The translations under genes and the position numbers were made by a program. This document shows, one piece after another, positions 49,350 through 62,200 of a stretch of DNA of 64,000 bases. The stretch is from Paramecium sonneborni (lineage: Eukaryota > Ciliophora > Oligohymenophorea > Peniculida > Parameciidae): contig CAJJDN010000008.1 of assembly GCA_905182985.1 (NCBI GenBank), forward strand, positions 674,232 to 738,231, written 5' to 3'. Every line of letters begins with the position of its first letter. Positions within the stretch are counted from its first letter, which is position 1. Below the pieces are notes generated by a model that saw only the letters and a list, made by a program, of their open reading frames with translations, did no database searches and was not told where the DNA came from.

Positions 49350-49795
49350 TCATTATTTCTTAACTTATTTCAAAGCTCCTTTCTTACTTGGTTTTTTGAA
49401 TGCCCAATCAACATGAATTTTTTTACCATAGATTCCATCTGATTTATTTAAACCATTCAAAGCATCTTAAGCATGAGCAAAATCGCTAAATTCAACTAAT
49501 GCATAACTAATAATTAGATTAGCTTCTACCCTTTAACAAATCCAGTTCTTCTATCAAGATTCAAATGAAGATTCTTAATTGGACCAAATTTGCTGAATGC
49601 ATCAAATAAATCATCTTCTTAAGCTTCTTCATGAATTCCTGTCGCAATAAGTATCCATCCTTCAATAGCTATATTATTTAATTATCATATTCTACATTTC
49701 ATTGGTCCTGGACCATCATCACTTTCTAAAGATTAAAAATTTCCTGCTTCTCCTTTATATCTATCAGCATTTTCATTTACTTATTTTTTCGACAT
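49350..49795 (-). CDS. RBM8A: RBM8A / Y14, assembly duplicate
   Basis: Identical to 48013-48458, with introns at 49669-49695 and 49507-49529. It is the same locus seen in the second contig end. Either copy may be kept after merging. Confidence 0.85.
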
Positions 49796-49987
49796 TAATT
49801 TAATAAAATATATTAAAAAAAAAAGTATTTAAATTATCATAAAACATATTTTATAATAAAAAAAATATTTTACAAAATCCTTTATAAATTAAAATTTGTA
49901 CTTTTTAAAACTTAATTACTATATTATATGTAAATTTTAGATTGTATTAATTTTATATACTTTAATTCTATATAATGTATTTTATTT

Positions 49988-52033
49988 TCATTTCTAAAAC
50001 ATTTTTTATATTTAAGCTACAGCTATACTGTGATAACTGTTTTTATACATATTGAATATTCTTAATCCTAATTCTGGTTGTTTTTAAGCTAAAGCTCTAT
50101 AAACAGGATTAATAAATTTCATACGACCATTCATACTTAAAAATTGACTCAACTTATCTCTAGATTTAATAAATTCTAAATTATACCCTAAAGCAACTTT
50201 ATAACCACAATTAATTCCATAGATTAATACTCTATGTAAAATTTCTGGATTATTTGAATCAAATAATTGATACTCTTCTTCTAAATCTTTCATAAGTTTC
50301 TCTGTTATTTATTTATTTCCTAACAAATCTAAAATATAACATTTTTCATTTGAATGCAAATTTTGGAAATCTTCTAATTACAATTAACTTTCATATAAAT
50401 TATTAGCTAATGTTTCATATCTATCTTTAAATTATTAATCAATATTTAATTAATTTTTAGGCATTCCAGGATCAATAATCCAAGATTACCATTAAATATC
50501 TATACCTGAGATATTATTTTCATTAAGAAACTTTTCCAAAAGAGCTTTGAATTGATCTGAATTTAAAGTATACTAAGATACAACTAATCTTATAAATTAT
50601 TAAAATAAGTTTTCCCCAATTAAAGATTCAAGAAATCTTAAGTATTAACATCCTTTTTAATAAGGAATTGCAGAAAAACAATCATCTGGATTTTGTTAAT
50701 CAATTTTTGGAGATAATGATGTATAAGTATGTGTAGGTCCATAATTATTTATACTATTTTTTAAGCTATTATCCTAAAAATAAGCATAATTATAATTACC
50801 CCTAATAAACCATGTAAAGTCTATTGATTTTACCCAAAAATTCTACCAACAATTTTATTCTCAATAAAAGTAGTGATACCTTCATTTAACCAAAAACATT
50901 CCCAATTTTAACATGTCATACTATTTCCAGACCAAGAATGTATCATTTCATGAATTACTACTGAAGTTTCACTTTTATCACCTACAATTAAAGAAGGTGA
51001 TAAAAATGTAAGATTTGGATTTTCCATTCCTCCAAAAGGAAAAGCTTTAGGTAATACAACAACTGTATATTAGCTCCATTTATAAGGAGTTAAATAATTT
51101 TCAATAGCTTAAAGATATGATTCCATGTCTTAAAATTCTTATGAACATTTATTGACTAAAGCAGGTTCAGCTATTACATAAGTTCTATCACTAATTTGTT
51201 TCTTTTCTAAATCTCCTGCACATATAGCAAACAGATATGCAGGAATAGCAACAGGTTAATTAAAATAGAAAGTATTATTATTTCCATCTTTTGTTTCTTT
51301 CACTAATATTCCTGATCCATAAGCTTTTAAAGGTTCGGGAACAGTTAATTCAATATCAAAAGTTGATTTAATTGAAGGACTATCTTAACAAGGGAACTAA
51401 ATTAATGAATTTTATTTATACTAATGATCTAGCATAAATTGCTTCTGATTATGTAAATAAGAAGGGATGTTTATTACCAAAAGTTTAAGATGGTTATAGC
51501 CAATTTAATGCAACTTAACCATTATGAACATTTTATTAAGTTTAATAAATTATTTCTATCTAAAATTCTTCATTAGCTTATTTTTAAGTGGTTATTTCTA
51601 ATTGATCTCCCAATTCTTACACTAATTATTATCTATAATTGAATGTTGTATCTTCATTATTAACTTTTACTTAAAGTACATTCAACATTTTCGCATCTAA
51701 TTGTACTTTTACTATATCATTAATTGCTTTCATTGTGAGAATTACTCTTCCTTATATAATCTATTGTTTGAAATCAATTTCAAGCTTAATTGATGTTTTT
51801 AATGTTCTAACTTAATTTAAATTAGATAAAGAGCACTTGTCTAATGAATTAAATATTGTTCCTTATGTTGATAATTCATTTGATTATAGATGATCAAGAG
51901 ATTTTTGTTTTTATTATTATCTTCTTATTTTAGTTGAAATCAATAACATAGCTCCTACAAATCCTAATCCTAATAATCCATACATAGATTTCTTATAATA
52001 TCTACTCAAATAAAATTATCTCAAAGCCTACAT
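49988..52033 (-). CDS. LTA4H: M1 metallopeptidase, leukotriene A4 hydrolase type, with N-terminal membrane anchor, 664 aa
   Basis: Minus strand, ATG (complement of 52031-52033) to TGA (complement of 49988-49990); introns 51397-51421 and 50774-50799; 665 codons. An N-terminal hydrophobic segment (YGLLGLGFVGAMLLIS) after a basic start suggests a signal anchor, not usual for cytosolic LTA4H. The catalytic half has the substrate-binding GGMEN and the zinc site HEMIHSW with WLNEGITTFIE downstream (HExxH-x18-E), which defines M1 peptidases. The C-terminal helical domain contains GCQYLRFLESLIG and ends NMYKNSYHSIAVAQIQ, as in LTA4H/aminopeptidase B. It may act as an aminopeptidase. Epoxide-hydrolase activity cannot be judged from the sequence. 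Confidence 0.9.
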
Positions 52034-52059
52034 GAATATTTTATTTATATTTAATACTA
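52034..52059. promoter_or_regulatory. 26-bp divergent intergenic region
   Basis: Only 26 bp lie between the start codon of the minus-strand peptidase gene and that of the plus-strand gene at 52060. Transcription of both must start within this stretch or inside the opposite gene's 5' end. The stretch is almost pure A/T. Confidence 0.6.
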
Positions 52060-52650
52060 ATGTAAGAATTATCACTTAATAAAATATAACAAGAAATTCC
52101 TTAAATTCGATATCGAAGACCAAATTATCAAATTCCTATTCTAAATAGAATTTCAAATGAAATCAAATCTATTCAATTTCCAAACAAAACTATATTTCAA
52201 AATAAACTCAACGAACATAAATAAATAAAACCTTTAAAATTTATACCATATACTCCTATATCTCTATAATAAATCAAATAGATACCGTATAAGTATTCCA
52301 AAAGAATTACTTCTAAAAAGATTAGTGAATAAGATCATTTAGATTTTGAAAGCTCCTCCAGATAATTATAATTGTTTTTAGAATAAGAAAAAAACTAATT
52401 AAAATCTGAAAAATACATCTAGGCTTTACTTGAATGTGTACGAATGCCTTCTATAAACACTGAAATTTATAAGAATAATAAATAAACTATTGATAGTTTA
52501 CTACAATCATAAATTGGTTCTAGCGTCAGAATGAATACTTTAAAACCTCTTTTATTTAATAGAAAAAGATCAAAATCCTATGATATCTTTGATAAGAACT
52601 CATAATAGAATTACGATTCTCTCGACTTATAACAACATTAGATCCTTTGA
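52060..52650 (+). CDS. Hypothetical protein, single exon, 196 aa
   Basis: ATG at 52060, TGA at 52648-52650, 197 codons with many TAA/TAG as Gln. It is basic and Gln/Ser-rich with a central helical segment (LQLFLEQEKNQLKSEKYIQA). The C-terminal part has several Ser/Arg patches (FNRKRSKSYDIFDKNSQQ) suitable for phosphorylation. No known domain. Confidence 0.6.
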
Positions 52651-53342
52651 TAATATATATATTATTTATTTTAGTTATGTTGTATTTTATAACATTATTC
52701 ATCTCTTTATGGAGTTAATCGATTAATCTTATTTTATTTTCTTTACAATAAGACTATAAGTGTCGCTATCTTAATATTATAATAAATAGGCAACTTCTCT
52801 TTTTACATTTTTTGCGGGAAATGACTTATAATTTTGTAATATCTTATTTAATGATTATTATTTGTCATTACTCATTTATTTACTATTTTTTTATCTCATT
52901 TTTTAAGGTACCATTATCTGTTCATTTTATTATTTATTATTGTTATTATTATTATTATTATTGTTATTATTATTATTATTTTCTTCAGATTCATAATCAC
53001 TACTTTATTAATACTCACTACTACTAGATGAAAAAGAAGAAGAAGATTACTCTTGAATATATTGAACATCATATCTATAATAATCAATTAATAATTATTA
53101 CTTTTGAGCTTTCTTTGTACTTTTTTTGAGTTTCTTCTGTTCTTTTTATTTTTTTTAGATAATTTTTGGAATTTATTATTTTGATTATTTCTATGATGTG
53201 AATTACTTGACTTCGTAATTCCAAATGAGAATATCTTATTCCAATATTTTCCATTTCATTTTTTCCCTTCTCATAACTTGAGAACACAACAATCTCAGAT
53301 TTTCAAAATCTAATCTTATTGTTTGCATATCTTTAAAGCTAT
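52651..53342. other. Intergenic between convergent genes, with TTA/TTG microsatellite
   Basis: A trinucleotide run of ATT/GTT units lies at about 52930-52985 and a second small AGA-rich run lies near 53028-53045. Open segments on both strands here are low complexity and not supported as genes. Confidence 0.45.
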
Positions 53343-55219
53343 TCAATTATTATTTTACAAAAGAGTATCCAGTTCTCTTTTTTTATTATATAAATATTTA
53401 AATACTTGAAGTTAACTAGGTTTCTTTCTATATAATTAATCATCAGTTAAAGGTCGAACATGTTTTTCAAAAATTGAATCCTTGGTTAATTGTTCTAAAT
53501 CACCTCCACAAATAGTATATAAATCTTTTAATTTTATCATTATATCATTTCTTTAACATCTTGAACAAAAACATATAGCCTAATTTAATTATAAAAAATA
53601 CCTAACAAAACGGACAAACCCAATCAGTTTTCTAAGATATTTCATCTATTTTAATATCATAATTTTATTTTAAACACATTCTACAAAATTTTCTTTAACA
53701 TATCAATTCTCCATCTAATATTAATTAGTAAATTTTTATACTCTTTTTTGAATAAATGCTATATGCTGTTTTTTTTCTATTTGGAACTTATCTTCTACTT
53801 TTGATGCCTTCATCATCCACTAAAAATTTTTTAAATTAAAGCATACTTTGAGCAAATAAATATGAATCTGTTATTGATGAATTTATAATTGGAAGACCCA
53901 TAGTTCCACTTCTATAATTACAAGATATTAGATATTCTTCTCTAAATAACATTTTGCAATGATGACATGCTTCATATCTTAATAAAATTGAATCATTATC
54001 ACAAGATTAAGCTGTTTTAGATTCTTTTGTTAGATTCTTATTTATCAATGGATTTGGCTTTTATCTATTCTATTATACTTGATTTATGCCAATAAACTTA
54101 ATTAATCAAAATAATGTTATACATTTTAAGCTATATGAGAATATTTAGTTTTTTGAGGGATATTATAAAATTTAAATAAAGAAGTATCCCTGAGTTTATC
54201 CAATTCATACATTAAATCTTCATCTATATTTACATAAGTTGAATTTAAAGCTGATTCAAATGCCACACAGAACTAATAACCATTTGGAGAATGCACTGTA
54301 TTTATGACTTTTACTATTGATTCTGCAGTCTATCTATAATCTAACTGTTCTAGACTCTTTCTTAAATATGTCAATAGTGCTTCATTATTATAGATTATTT
54401 AATTCTTGCTGAGACCATTATTACCTCTTCCTTATTTGTATATATGCACTTAGGTTCCAAAGACGTTTAAAGGTTACTCACATTTAATTTTTTGGCTCAA
54501 ATTCTAAAGATCTTTTTTATTTGATTTATTTAATTGTTACAATTCATTAGAGTACTCTTATAATTGTTGAAATATTTCATCTTTTTATCCTGTCCTTAAT
54601 TCTATCTGTTCATTCAACTTATCCAATAATTTATCTAATTAGGCATTTTCTTAAATTAGTGAACTTTATTATTTTTATATATACAATACATACCTAATGT
54701 TTTTTTATTTAAATTTAACCATTGATTTTTGTTTCATGTAATATATTTTCTCAATCTAAGGTATTTTTAAAGCTTTTGCTTTATGAATTAGACCACTCAA
54801 CTTAATATGCTTTTAAATATTCTCCCAATAAGTTTTATTTTCTGATTAAATCTGTTATTTATTTAAGATTTATCTTGCTTAATAAAACTTATAATCTGCA
54901 TATTTCACAGGAAATTCTGTCACAATAGCATCTTCATTCATTGCTTTAAGATATTCAAGTCTTTCTAATTCGGGTTCATCCACTTTTTTGAAGTACACTT
55001 AATTTATATGTCTCCAAAAATAACATAATATGTATTCATTCTAATATGAACTGTTTATGTAGGAATTGTTCTATGATGTCCTAATCTTCAGCTTTCGTCT
55101 AATTGTGATGAATATTCTTCTTACCTGGAGTATTTATCATAAATATCAAAATTCCCATTCTTTTTATCTAACTTTATTATTTTCTCAAGATTATTTTTGT
55201 TTTAGTTTTTATCAGCATT
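53343..55219 (-). CDS. Zinc-finger protein of the CDCA7 (4CXXC_R1) type, 592 aa
   Basis: Minus strand, ATG (complement of 55217-55219) to TGA (complement of 53343-53345); introns 55099-55124, 54664-54693, 54078-54097 and 53580-53601; 593 codons. About 350 residues of N-terminal coiled-coil and polar sequence lead to a Cys-rich module: CHHCKMLF, a spaced SCNYRSG, RKFCRMCLKQNYD, DWVCPFCQ and CFCSRCQRND. The order CxxC, then FCxxCL-x-YG/YD, then W-x-CPxC, then C-x-CS-x-C is that of the zf-4CXXC_R1 domain of CDCA7/JPO1 proteins, which help nucleosome remodellers act on methylated or hemimethylated DNA in animals and plants. An ATG 22 bp further upstream is out of frame. The assignment rests on Cys spacing. 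Confidence 0.65.
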
Positions 55220-56156
55220 CAATTAATTTTCTTCGCTCATTCCTAAAATAATAAACTTGAAATAGCAAAATATAAATGTATATACGAATACGAAAAGAAT
55301 ATCGTTTAATATTCTTCCTGTATAACAATACCTTTCTTTGATTTCTTCTCTTAGAAAAAGAGTGATATTTATTAAATAAAATAATGAAATCAGGTATAAT
55401 TTAAATTAATACACTATCTCAAATTATTTACAAATACTCGATCAACCTTCCCGCATAGACCAAAAAACAAAGAGTTATGATTATACACATATATATTATG
55501 AACATTATAATCAAAATACTAGCAAACCTTTTGGATGACTCTTTTCTGTATGTTTCGAAACTCTCTATTAGGCAATTTTTTTTTTTAAAATTTTCCAAAA
55601 GAAAGAGCTTAATAGCTTATTGGGGAACATTAATTAGAATATTTAAATTATTCCAAAAAACATTTATTTGAAGTTACTACTTTAAATATTTGAGAATGAT
55701 TTATAAAAATAAATTCTGTTTTTCTCTACCCTATGTTTATTAAATAATTGAAAATCATTTTAAATAATTTATTATAAGTGTGTTTTTATTGGGAGGTCAA
55801 TCATGATATTAATTTTAAGATATGGAAATAAATCAAATTTATATTAAGTATTCTGATGATTGTGAGTATTTTAAAAGATGATTAATATTAATTTTAAGAT
55901 AATTACACATACAGTACATTAAGGAATTGTGATTATTATTAAAAGATACAATTTACAATGACTTCATTATTGAAAGATGGAAAAACTTAGATTGTATGTT
56001 AGATTTAATTATTTGTAAGATTTAGTAATATTTCTAGATATGAAAGATGAGAGACTTAGAAAAAAACATTTTGAAGGTATTAATAATAGTTTGTAAATAA
56101 ATTAATTATAATCAAAGTGTTGTACGATTATTAATATAATTTAAATTCAAATTAAA
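55220..56156. other. Intergenic, divergent promoters
   Basis: About 940 bp between the start of the zinc-finger gene and the start of POC1. A 17-bp direct repeat (ATATTAATTTTAAGATA) occurs at 55806-55822 and 55885-55901. Small open segments are AT-driven and not supported. Confidence 0.45.
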
Positions 56157-58160
56157 ATGGAAGAACCTAAAGGGATTGTCCGTCATTTATAGACATTGCA
56201 AGATCCTTAATTATCTCGATCATATAGAGGACATAAAAAAACATATTGTCTATCATTTGATCCATAAATGAGATAATTGGCATCTGGAGGGAATGATTCA
56301 ATAATATAGGTTTATAGTTTCAAACCTTAAGGAAGGCCATATAAATTTAATGGACATAAAGGAGCAGTGTATAGTGTTTAATTTTCTCCAGATGGTTAAA
56401 TAATAGCAAGTGGAGGAGAAGATAGGACGATTAGATTATGGAAGAATTCTGTGTAATTTGAGATTAATATAAGTTTAATAGTTTGGGGAAATGTACAGCA
56501 ATAAAGGGACATATTGGTAGTGTGAGATCTTTATCATTTTCTTCAGATAGTAGTATGATAGTATCATCTTCTGATGATAAAACAATAAAGGGTTGGAATG
56601 TATTAAAGAACAACTTTATGTTTTCATTAGCAGGACATACTAATTGGGTAAGATAAGCTAAGTTATCTCCAGATTCTAGATTAGTAGTTTCTGGTTCAGA
56701 TGATTCAACAGTTCGTTTATGGGATGTTAATATATCAAAAGAATTATAAAAATTTAAATGTGAAGATTCAATATATACAATTGATTGGATTAGTGATGGA
56801 ACTACAATATGTGCTGGTTCTTTGGATGGAAAAATTAAATTATGGGATGCACGTTCTATGAGATTAATTTAATATTATGAATGCAGTAAAAAATCAGTAA
56901 ATACAATTCATACTCATCCAAGTGGTAATTTTTTATTATCTGGAGATGATGAAAGCAATCTTAAAATATTTGATCTTAGATAAGGAAGATTAGCATGGTC
57001 ATTATATTCTCATTAATTTCCAATTAAATAAGTATAATTTAATTACGCAGGAGATTATTTTGCTTCAGCTGGTTTAGATTCTAATGTTTTAGTTTGGTAA
57101 TCTAATTTTGATGAAAATATGAAGCCATTTAATGTTATTAATTTTGTTGATAAAAATTTATAAGATAATGATTCATAAACATTATCTTCTTCAAATTAAT
57201 TTAAGGTTCCTTAAACTACTTTCAAAGCAAATAAATAATAAAATAAAATAAATTATGAAAACTAGACTTCTTAATCTCTTTTGGTGAATTAAACTCATCA
57301 AAGTCCTTTAGCATAAATGTTATCAACCAAATTTGAGAAAATTGTATCTTAAATGGATTTTGTTACTTAATTGATAGTTTCAATAGATAAAAGGATAAGT
57401 TCAAATGAAGATCAAGTTAAAAAATTATTATAAGTAATAATAGTATATAGATATTTAGAATGAGAAAGTGAAATCTATTTTGAATGTTTATGAAGAATAA
57501 TATAAGGAACCTTATTAAAAGGCTGCTGTATGGGAGAATTATAGGAATAGACAATAATAAAATAATAATTAATTAACTTTATAGCAATAATAATTATTAT
57601 AAGATTAAGAACCTGTTTTTGGAACAGGATCATTTATGAGAGATGGTGAATTGGAAGATTTCCCAGAGGAAAGTGAATAAAAATTAAAATAAGAATATGA
57701 AGAAGAAAAATATAAATTGTAATAAGAACATTTATTGGAAAGTGATTAAAATTAATAAACTTTTAATGTAACTAGTGAATAAAATATATTTTAAACAGGA
57801 GCTTTAGATGGAACTTTAAGTAATTAAAATAATTATAACAATACATTTTCTTTAACTTTTACTTAGAGATAGTATTTATAAGATTAACTGAATAATTTAG
57901 GAGATTGGAGAGAATAACTCGAATAAGTTTAAAGAGAAGTTATGGAAAATTAATAAGATAATGATTAATTTATAAGAGAAGTTAATGAAGAAGAAGAAGA
58001 ATAATAAGATTAATAGGATATTCAGTAATAATAAGAACATTAAGGTTAATAAGTGGAAATTTAAGAAGAAGAACATCCTGTTTAAGAAGATTTTTAAGAT
58101 GAATAAGGAAATTAAGGAGAAGAAGAAATTAGATATCAAGATTAAGGGGCATAAGAATGA
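56157..58160 (+). CDS. POC1: POC1-type WD40 centriole/basal body protein with Gln/Glu-rich tail, 651 aa
   Basis: ATG at 56157, TGA at 58158-58160; introns 56451-56473 and 57434-57458; 652 codons. Seven WD40 repeats form the N-terminal propeller (for example FNGHKGAVYSVQFSPDGQ, GGEDRTIRLW, AGHTNWVRQAKLSPDSR, GSDDSTVRLWDV, GSLDGKIKLWDA). A linker leads to the POC1 signature helix (STKFEKIVSQMDFVTQLIVS, then DKRISSNEDQVKKLL), which in other species targets the protein to centrioles. POC1 stabilises basal body triplets. Here the second intron continues the frame beyond the usual end into about 230 residues rich in Gln and Glu, not part of standard POC1. If that intron is not used the protein ends near 57462 at a normal POC1 length. 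Confidence 0.9.
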
Positions 58161-58215
58161 ACTAATTAATATTTATCGATTTTATTAATTTACATTATTT
58201 ACATGTAATAATTCA

Positions 58216-59060
58216 TCAAAATATTGTTATAATAACAAATGTACAATAGAATAAAAATAATGGATAGGCAATCAAGAATCTTCTGTGTTATAATCCTAAA
58301 ATCTTAATACTATAATATAAAATTACTGTATCAAATGTCTTAGAAACGCTGGCTGTTGACCAAATTGCACAAGTAATAGCTAATGCATATCCAAAGGAAT
58401 TACTATTTAATTATTACAATATAAGTACTTTAATTCCTTAAATAGACTAAGAATTGATAATATGACTATTTGTGATAAACCATAGCCTAAATAACTCAAA
58501 ATTTTATAAAACTCTATCTATTTTCCTTATTATTGAATCATAAAATTCATTAAAAAATAAAGTAATAACCAACCCCAAACTCCAATACCATAAATAAAAT
58601 TGAAATGTACTCTTCCGGTCTGATGAATTAATAATAAGTATTTACAAATAATGGCAACAGTCCTAATGATACAACAATCAAGAGAGGACCTGATAGATCA
58701 GGATCTTCTAAATATTCACTATCACATTTTTAGAAAAAGAGAACACTCATTATTCTAGATTTTATTAGTAATGGTGATGTTATATCAAGGTCTAATTTAT
58801 TGTTTAATCTATTTAAATACCTTCCAATAACGAAATGTCTTCAACAGTTTCAAGAGGCTATTATTTTGATTAATCAAACAATAATTGTTTCTCTTCTTGA
58901 TATACCACGTTGTCACCTAATTTTATTGTTTCGTTTAATTCTTCATTTTCTTAAATTATTATCTAAAGGGATACATACATATATCGAATGGATTATTCTA
59001 GTATTACTTTGGCTTTTCATTTGGATCTATTATACCAAATGGATTTTTGAGTGGCTACAT
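58216..59060 (-). CDS. YIPF5: YIPF5/Yip1-family Golgi membrane protein, 236 aa
   Basis: Minus strand, ATG (complement of 59058-59060) to TGA (complement of 58216-58218); introns 58950-58978, 58792-58820, 58620-58645, 58403-58428 and 58303-58326; 237 codons. A polar cytosolic N-terminus leads to LLEDLDITSPLLIKSRIMS, then the family hallmark DPDLSGPLLIV and five hydrophobic segments (including GRVHFNFIYGIGVWGW and SLGYGLSQ-like text), with RRFLIAYPLFLFY before the C-terminus. Yip1-family proteins bind Rab GTPases and act in ER-to-Golgi vesicle traffic. The C-terminal end of POC1 is only 55 bp away, in convergent orientation. Confidence 0.85.
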
Positions 59061-59208
59061 AATTTAATTAATATCATCTAAAATGGTATTGTATTGAATA
59101 TAACATAAATTGGATCATCACAATAAAAATAAATTGATCTCCAGAAATAAGTAATTATAAAAATCATCTTGCATTCATGGATAGTCGTTTTTTAATATTT
59201 TTTATTAA

Positions 59209-62200
59209 ATGAGAAACTCATATTTGTTGTTCATCATTGCCATTACCTTAGTACATGGCTTGGAGGAGTCTCTGACCCTTATGAGTTTGGAGCAGATGAA
59301 TTCTTTAGATACATCTTAATTCGATTGTTCACGTCCCTAATCTGAATTCATTTAGATGGAGAATTCCTTGTCTTAATGGTAAGACTTGTTAGAACATAAG
59401 GATTATATTGATCATGATATTAAAGTATTACAAGGCATTCAGGCAAAAGTCGGTCTTAAAGCAACACATAAATAAGTCATCAAATCATTAAGTCAACTTA
59501 AATTACCTAAAACATCTACTAAAATTGGATTAGCCGAAGTAGAAGCTCTTAAACAATAATGTGGATGTCTTAAGAAATCTGAAGATAATTGTGATGCTCT
59601 CTTAAAATTGCTCTCTTATTTCATACTTTCCCTTAGGAATGTTTAATCCTAATGCTAATAACATCCAATAACTGTAATTAAAATTAAAGGAAAAATCCAT
59701 GATCTCTAAGTTATAAGAGCTGGTTGTGGAGGTACCATAGATATCAAAGGTGATGAAAGTTGCGATACTCCATCAGAACCTTAATAACCTACAACTGATC
59801 CAATCACAGAGCCAAAAGAAGATCCAAAACCTGAGCCAACAGAGGATCCAAAACCTGAGCCTACAGAAGATCCTAAAACTGAGCCAACCTAAGATCCAGT
59901 CCCAGATGATTAAAAAGATTCAGATGAACCAGTAGAAGAAACGACTGAAGAAGCAACTATTGATGATACAGAAGAAACAGTTGTGACTCCAGAAGAAGGA
60001 GCAGAATAAATTGATGAAGAAGCTCCTGTAATAGCAGAAGAAACAACAGAACCAGAAGAGACAGTTTCTGGGGAAGAAGGTGCTGCTGGAGTTGAAGAAA
60101 CTGAACCAGGAGCTGAGGAAGAATAATAAGCAGGCCCGGAGGAAGGTCAAGTTGAAGAATAAGTTGATACTCCAGATGCAGAAGAGGAAGTAGATACAGA
60201 AGCAGCAGTAGAAGGAGGAGAAGAAGAAGGTTAATAAGATGCAGAAGAATAAGTAGATTAAGAAGACATTAATGAACCAGAAGAAGAGATTGATATTTAA
60301 GTACCAGAAGAAGGTTCAGAAGAAGATATTAGAGACAGTACAGAGGAAGGATAAGGTGAAAGTACAGAAGAAGGATAAGTAGATACAGCAGAAGAAGAAT
60401 AAGGAGATAGTGCAGAAGAAGGATAAGATGCAGAAGAAGTTGTAGATGCAGAAGAAGAATAAAATGTTGATGCAGAAGAAGAATAAGTTGGAGAAAGTGG
60501 TGCAGAAGGATCTGAAGAGACAGTACCTTAGGCTGAAGAAGAAATGTAAATTGATGAACCAGCTGAGGAAATTGATATTGAAGTACCTGCAGAAGAAGAA
60601 GCATGTGAAGAAGAAGAAGAAGAAGAATGGGAATAAGAAGAAGAATAAGTTGGTGAAGGAGTAACAGCAGAAGAAGGTGAATAATCAGGAGAAACACCAG
60701 AAGAATAATAATAAGATGGTGAATAAGGGGGAGAGGAATAATAATCAGAAGCTGAAGAAAGTGCTGTTGGAGAACCTACTTAATTTGATGAAGAATAAAA
60801 TGAAGAAGCAAGTGGTGAAGAAGCAGTTAGAGATGAAGAAGAAGCAGGTAGTACTGAGGAAACAATTAATGATGAAGAAACACTGGATGAAGAAGAGAGT
60901 AGTACAGCTGATGAACCAATTCCAGATGATTAATAAGATGAAGAATAAGAAGTATTACCAGAAGGATGTAGATAAGTTCCAGAAGATGTTTTAGATATAA
61001 GTTGGTTGAGTACAGAACCAATTGCTGTAAGTGATTTACCAGTTACTGAATCTTAAATTATTGGATTATCTTTCTATTTCAGATGGTTATCTAAATTCCC
61101 AGATGCTGTTCCTGAAGGATTGAATCAAGAAACTAAATTCTTTGTTGCTGGTTTAGGAAATGCTTTGAAATTCTATGTTGGATAAGGAGGTTTCCATTTC
61201 AGTTCATTTGATGAGAATGGTGTAGAAACATATAAGAATGCTGGACATGGTGATATTGAAGGATAATGGGTACTTGTATACTTTGGTATCTCTAATTAAA
61301 GAGTTACAGGATTTGCTTAAATATAAGGATAGGATGTTGAAACTATTGAATTTGATGTCAATTTTACTTTAGATGAATCTTATCAATTAGTGATAGGAGG
61401 ACCAGATGGTGATGTTAAATCATTTAATGGTTAAATTGCTAGAGTATTTGCATTTAATGATGAATTATATACAGAAGCTACTGAATTTAATTAATTCATT
61501 ACTAATTGTTATGGAATTCCTAAAAATATCTACAGTGGTAAGAGATTGACCATACCAATTGAAAAGGAGAGAACATTTGTATCTCCAGCTGCTTTTGATT
61601 ATGATAGTGTCTTTGAAAATAAGAAACCAATGTTACCTGACGAATATTCTGCAAGTGGTTGGTTCAAATGGGAGACACCAAATGATTAGAATATCTGGCA
61701 TTCAGGATTCAGATGGACAACCAATAATCAAGAAACTAATTAAAACTTTAGACTTCTTGGGGATAGAGGACTGTCTTTCTTCGTAGGTGATGAAGATAAT
61801 CTTTAAGGTCATGTTGCTTTCTGTACTTATTCATATAAAACTGCTAATGGGTATTTATTTATATTAATTATATTTAGTAAATCTAAAGTTAATGATTGTA
61901 AAATGGTTAAATATGGTAATAAATTAACAGAATGGTTCTATGTTTATTTTGGTTACAGTAGACATTTGAACAAAGCATATGGATACATGGAATTCACTCA
62001 TGAAATGGCTTAAATGGAATTCAAAGATGTTAGACATTATTATGCAGGCAAAATCTATTTCTATCTTGGATAAGATAAATTCTACCCACCTTTTAATGGT
62101 AAAGTTTAAGGATTCATGTTGAATTTCTTCGATGGATCATATAGAACATCCAATTATGATTACAGTATTAATATATATATCAATTAAATTAGCTTTCGGA

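Larger units (their letters stand above)
48761..49992 (+). repeat. 1232-bp direct repeat, right copy
   Basis: Repeats 47424-48655 and continues into the peptidase gene on the right. Confidence 0.9.

Noticed and set aside
59920..60150. Phe/Cys-rich minus-strand frame that could look like a membrane protein
   Set aside because: Antisense of GAA-rich coding sequence; a by-product of codon complementarity.
60329..60697. Leu-rich minus-strand frame
   Set aside because: Antisense of the Glu/Gln-rich domain of the secreted protein; Leu runs are the complement of GAA/CAA-type codons.
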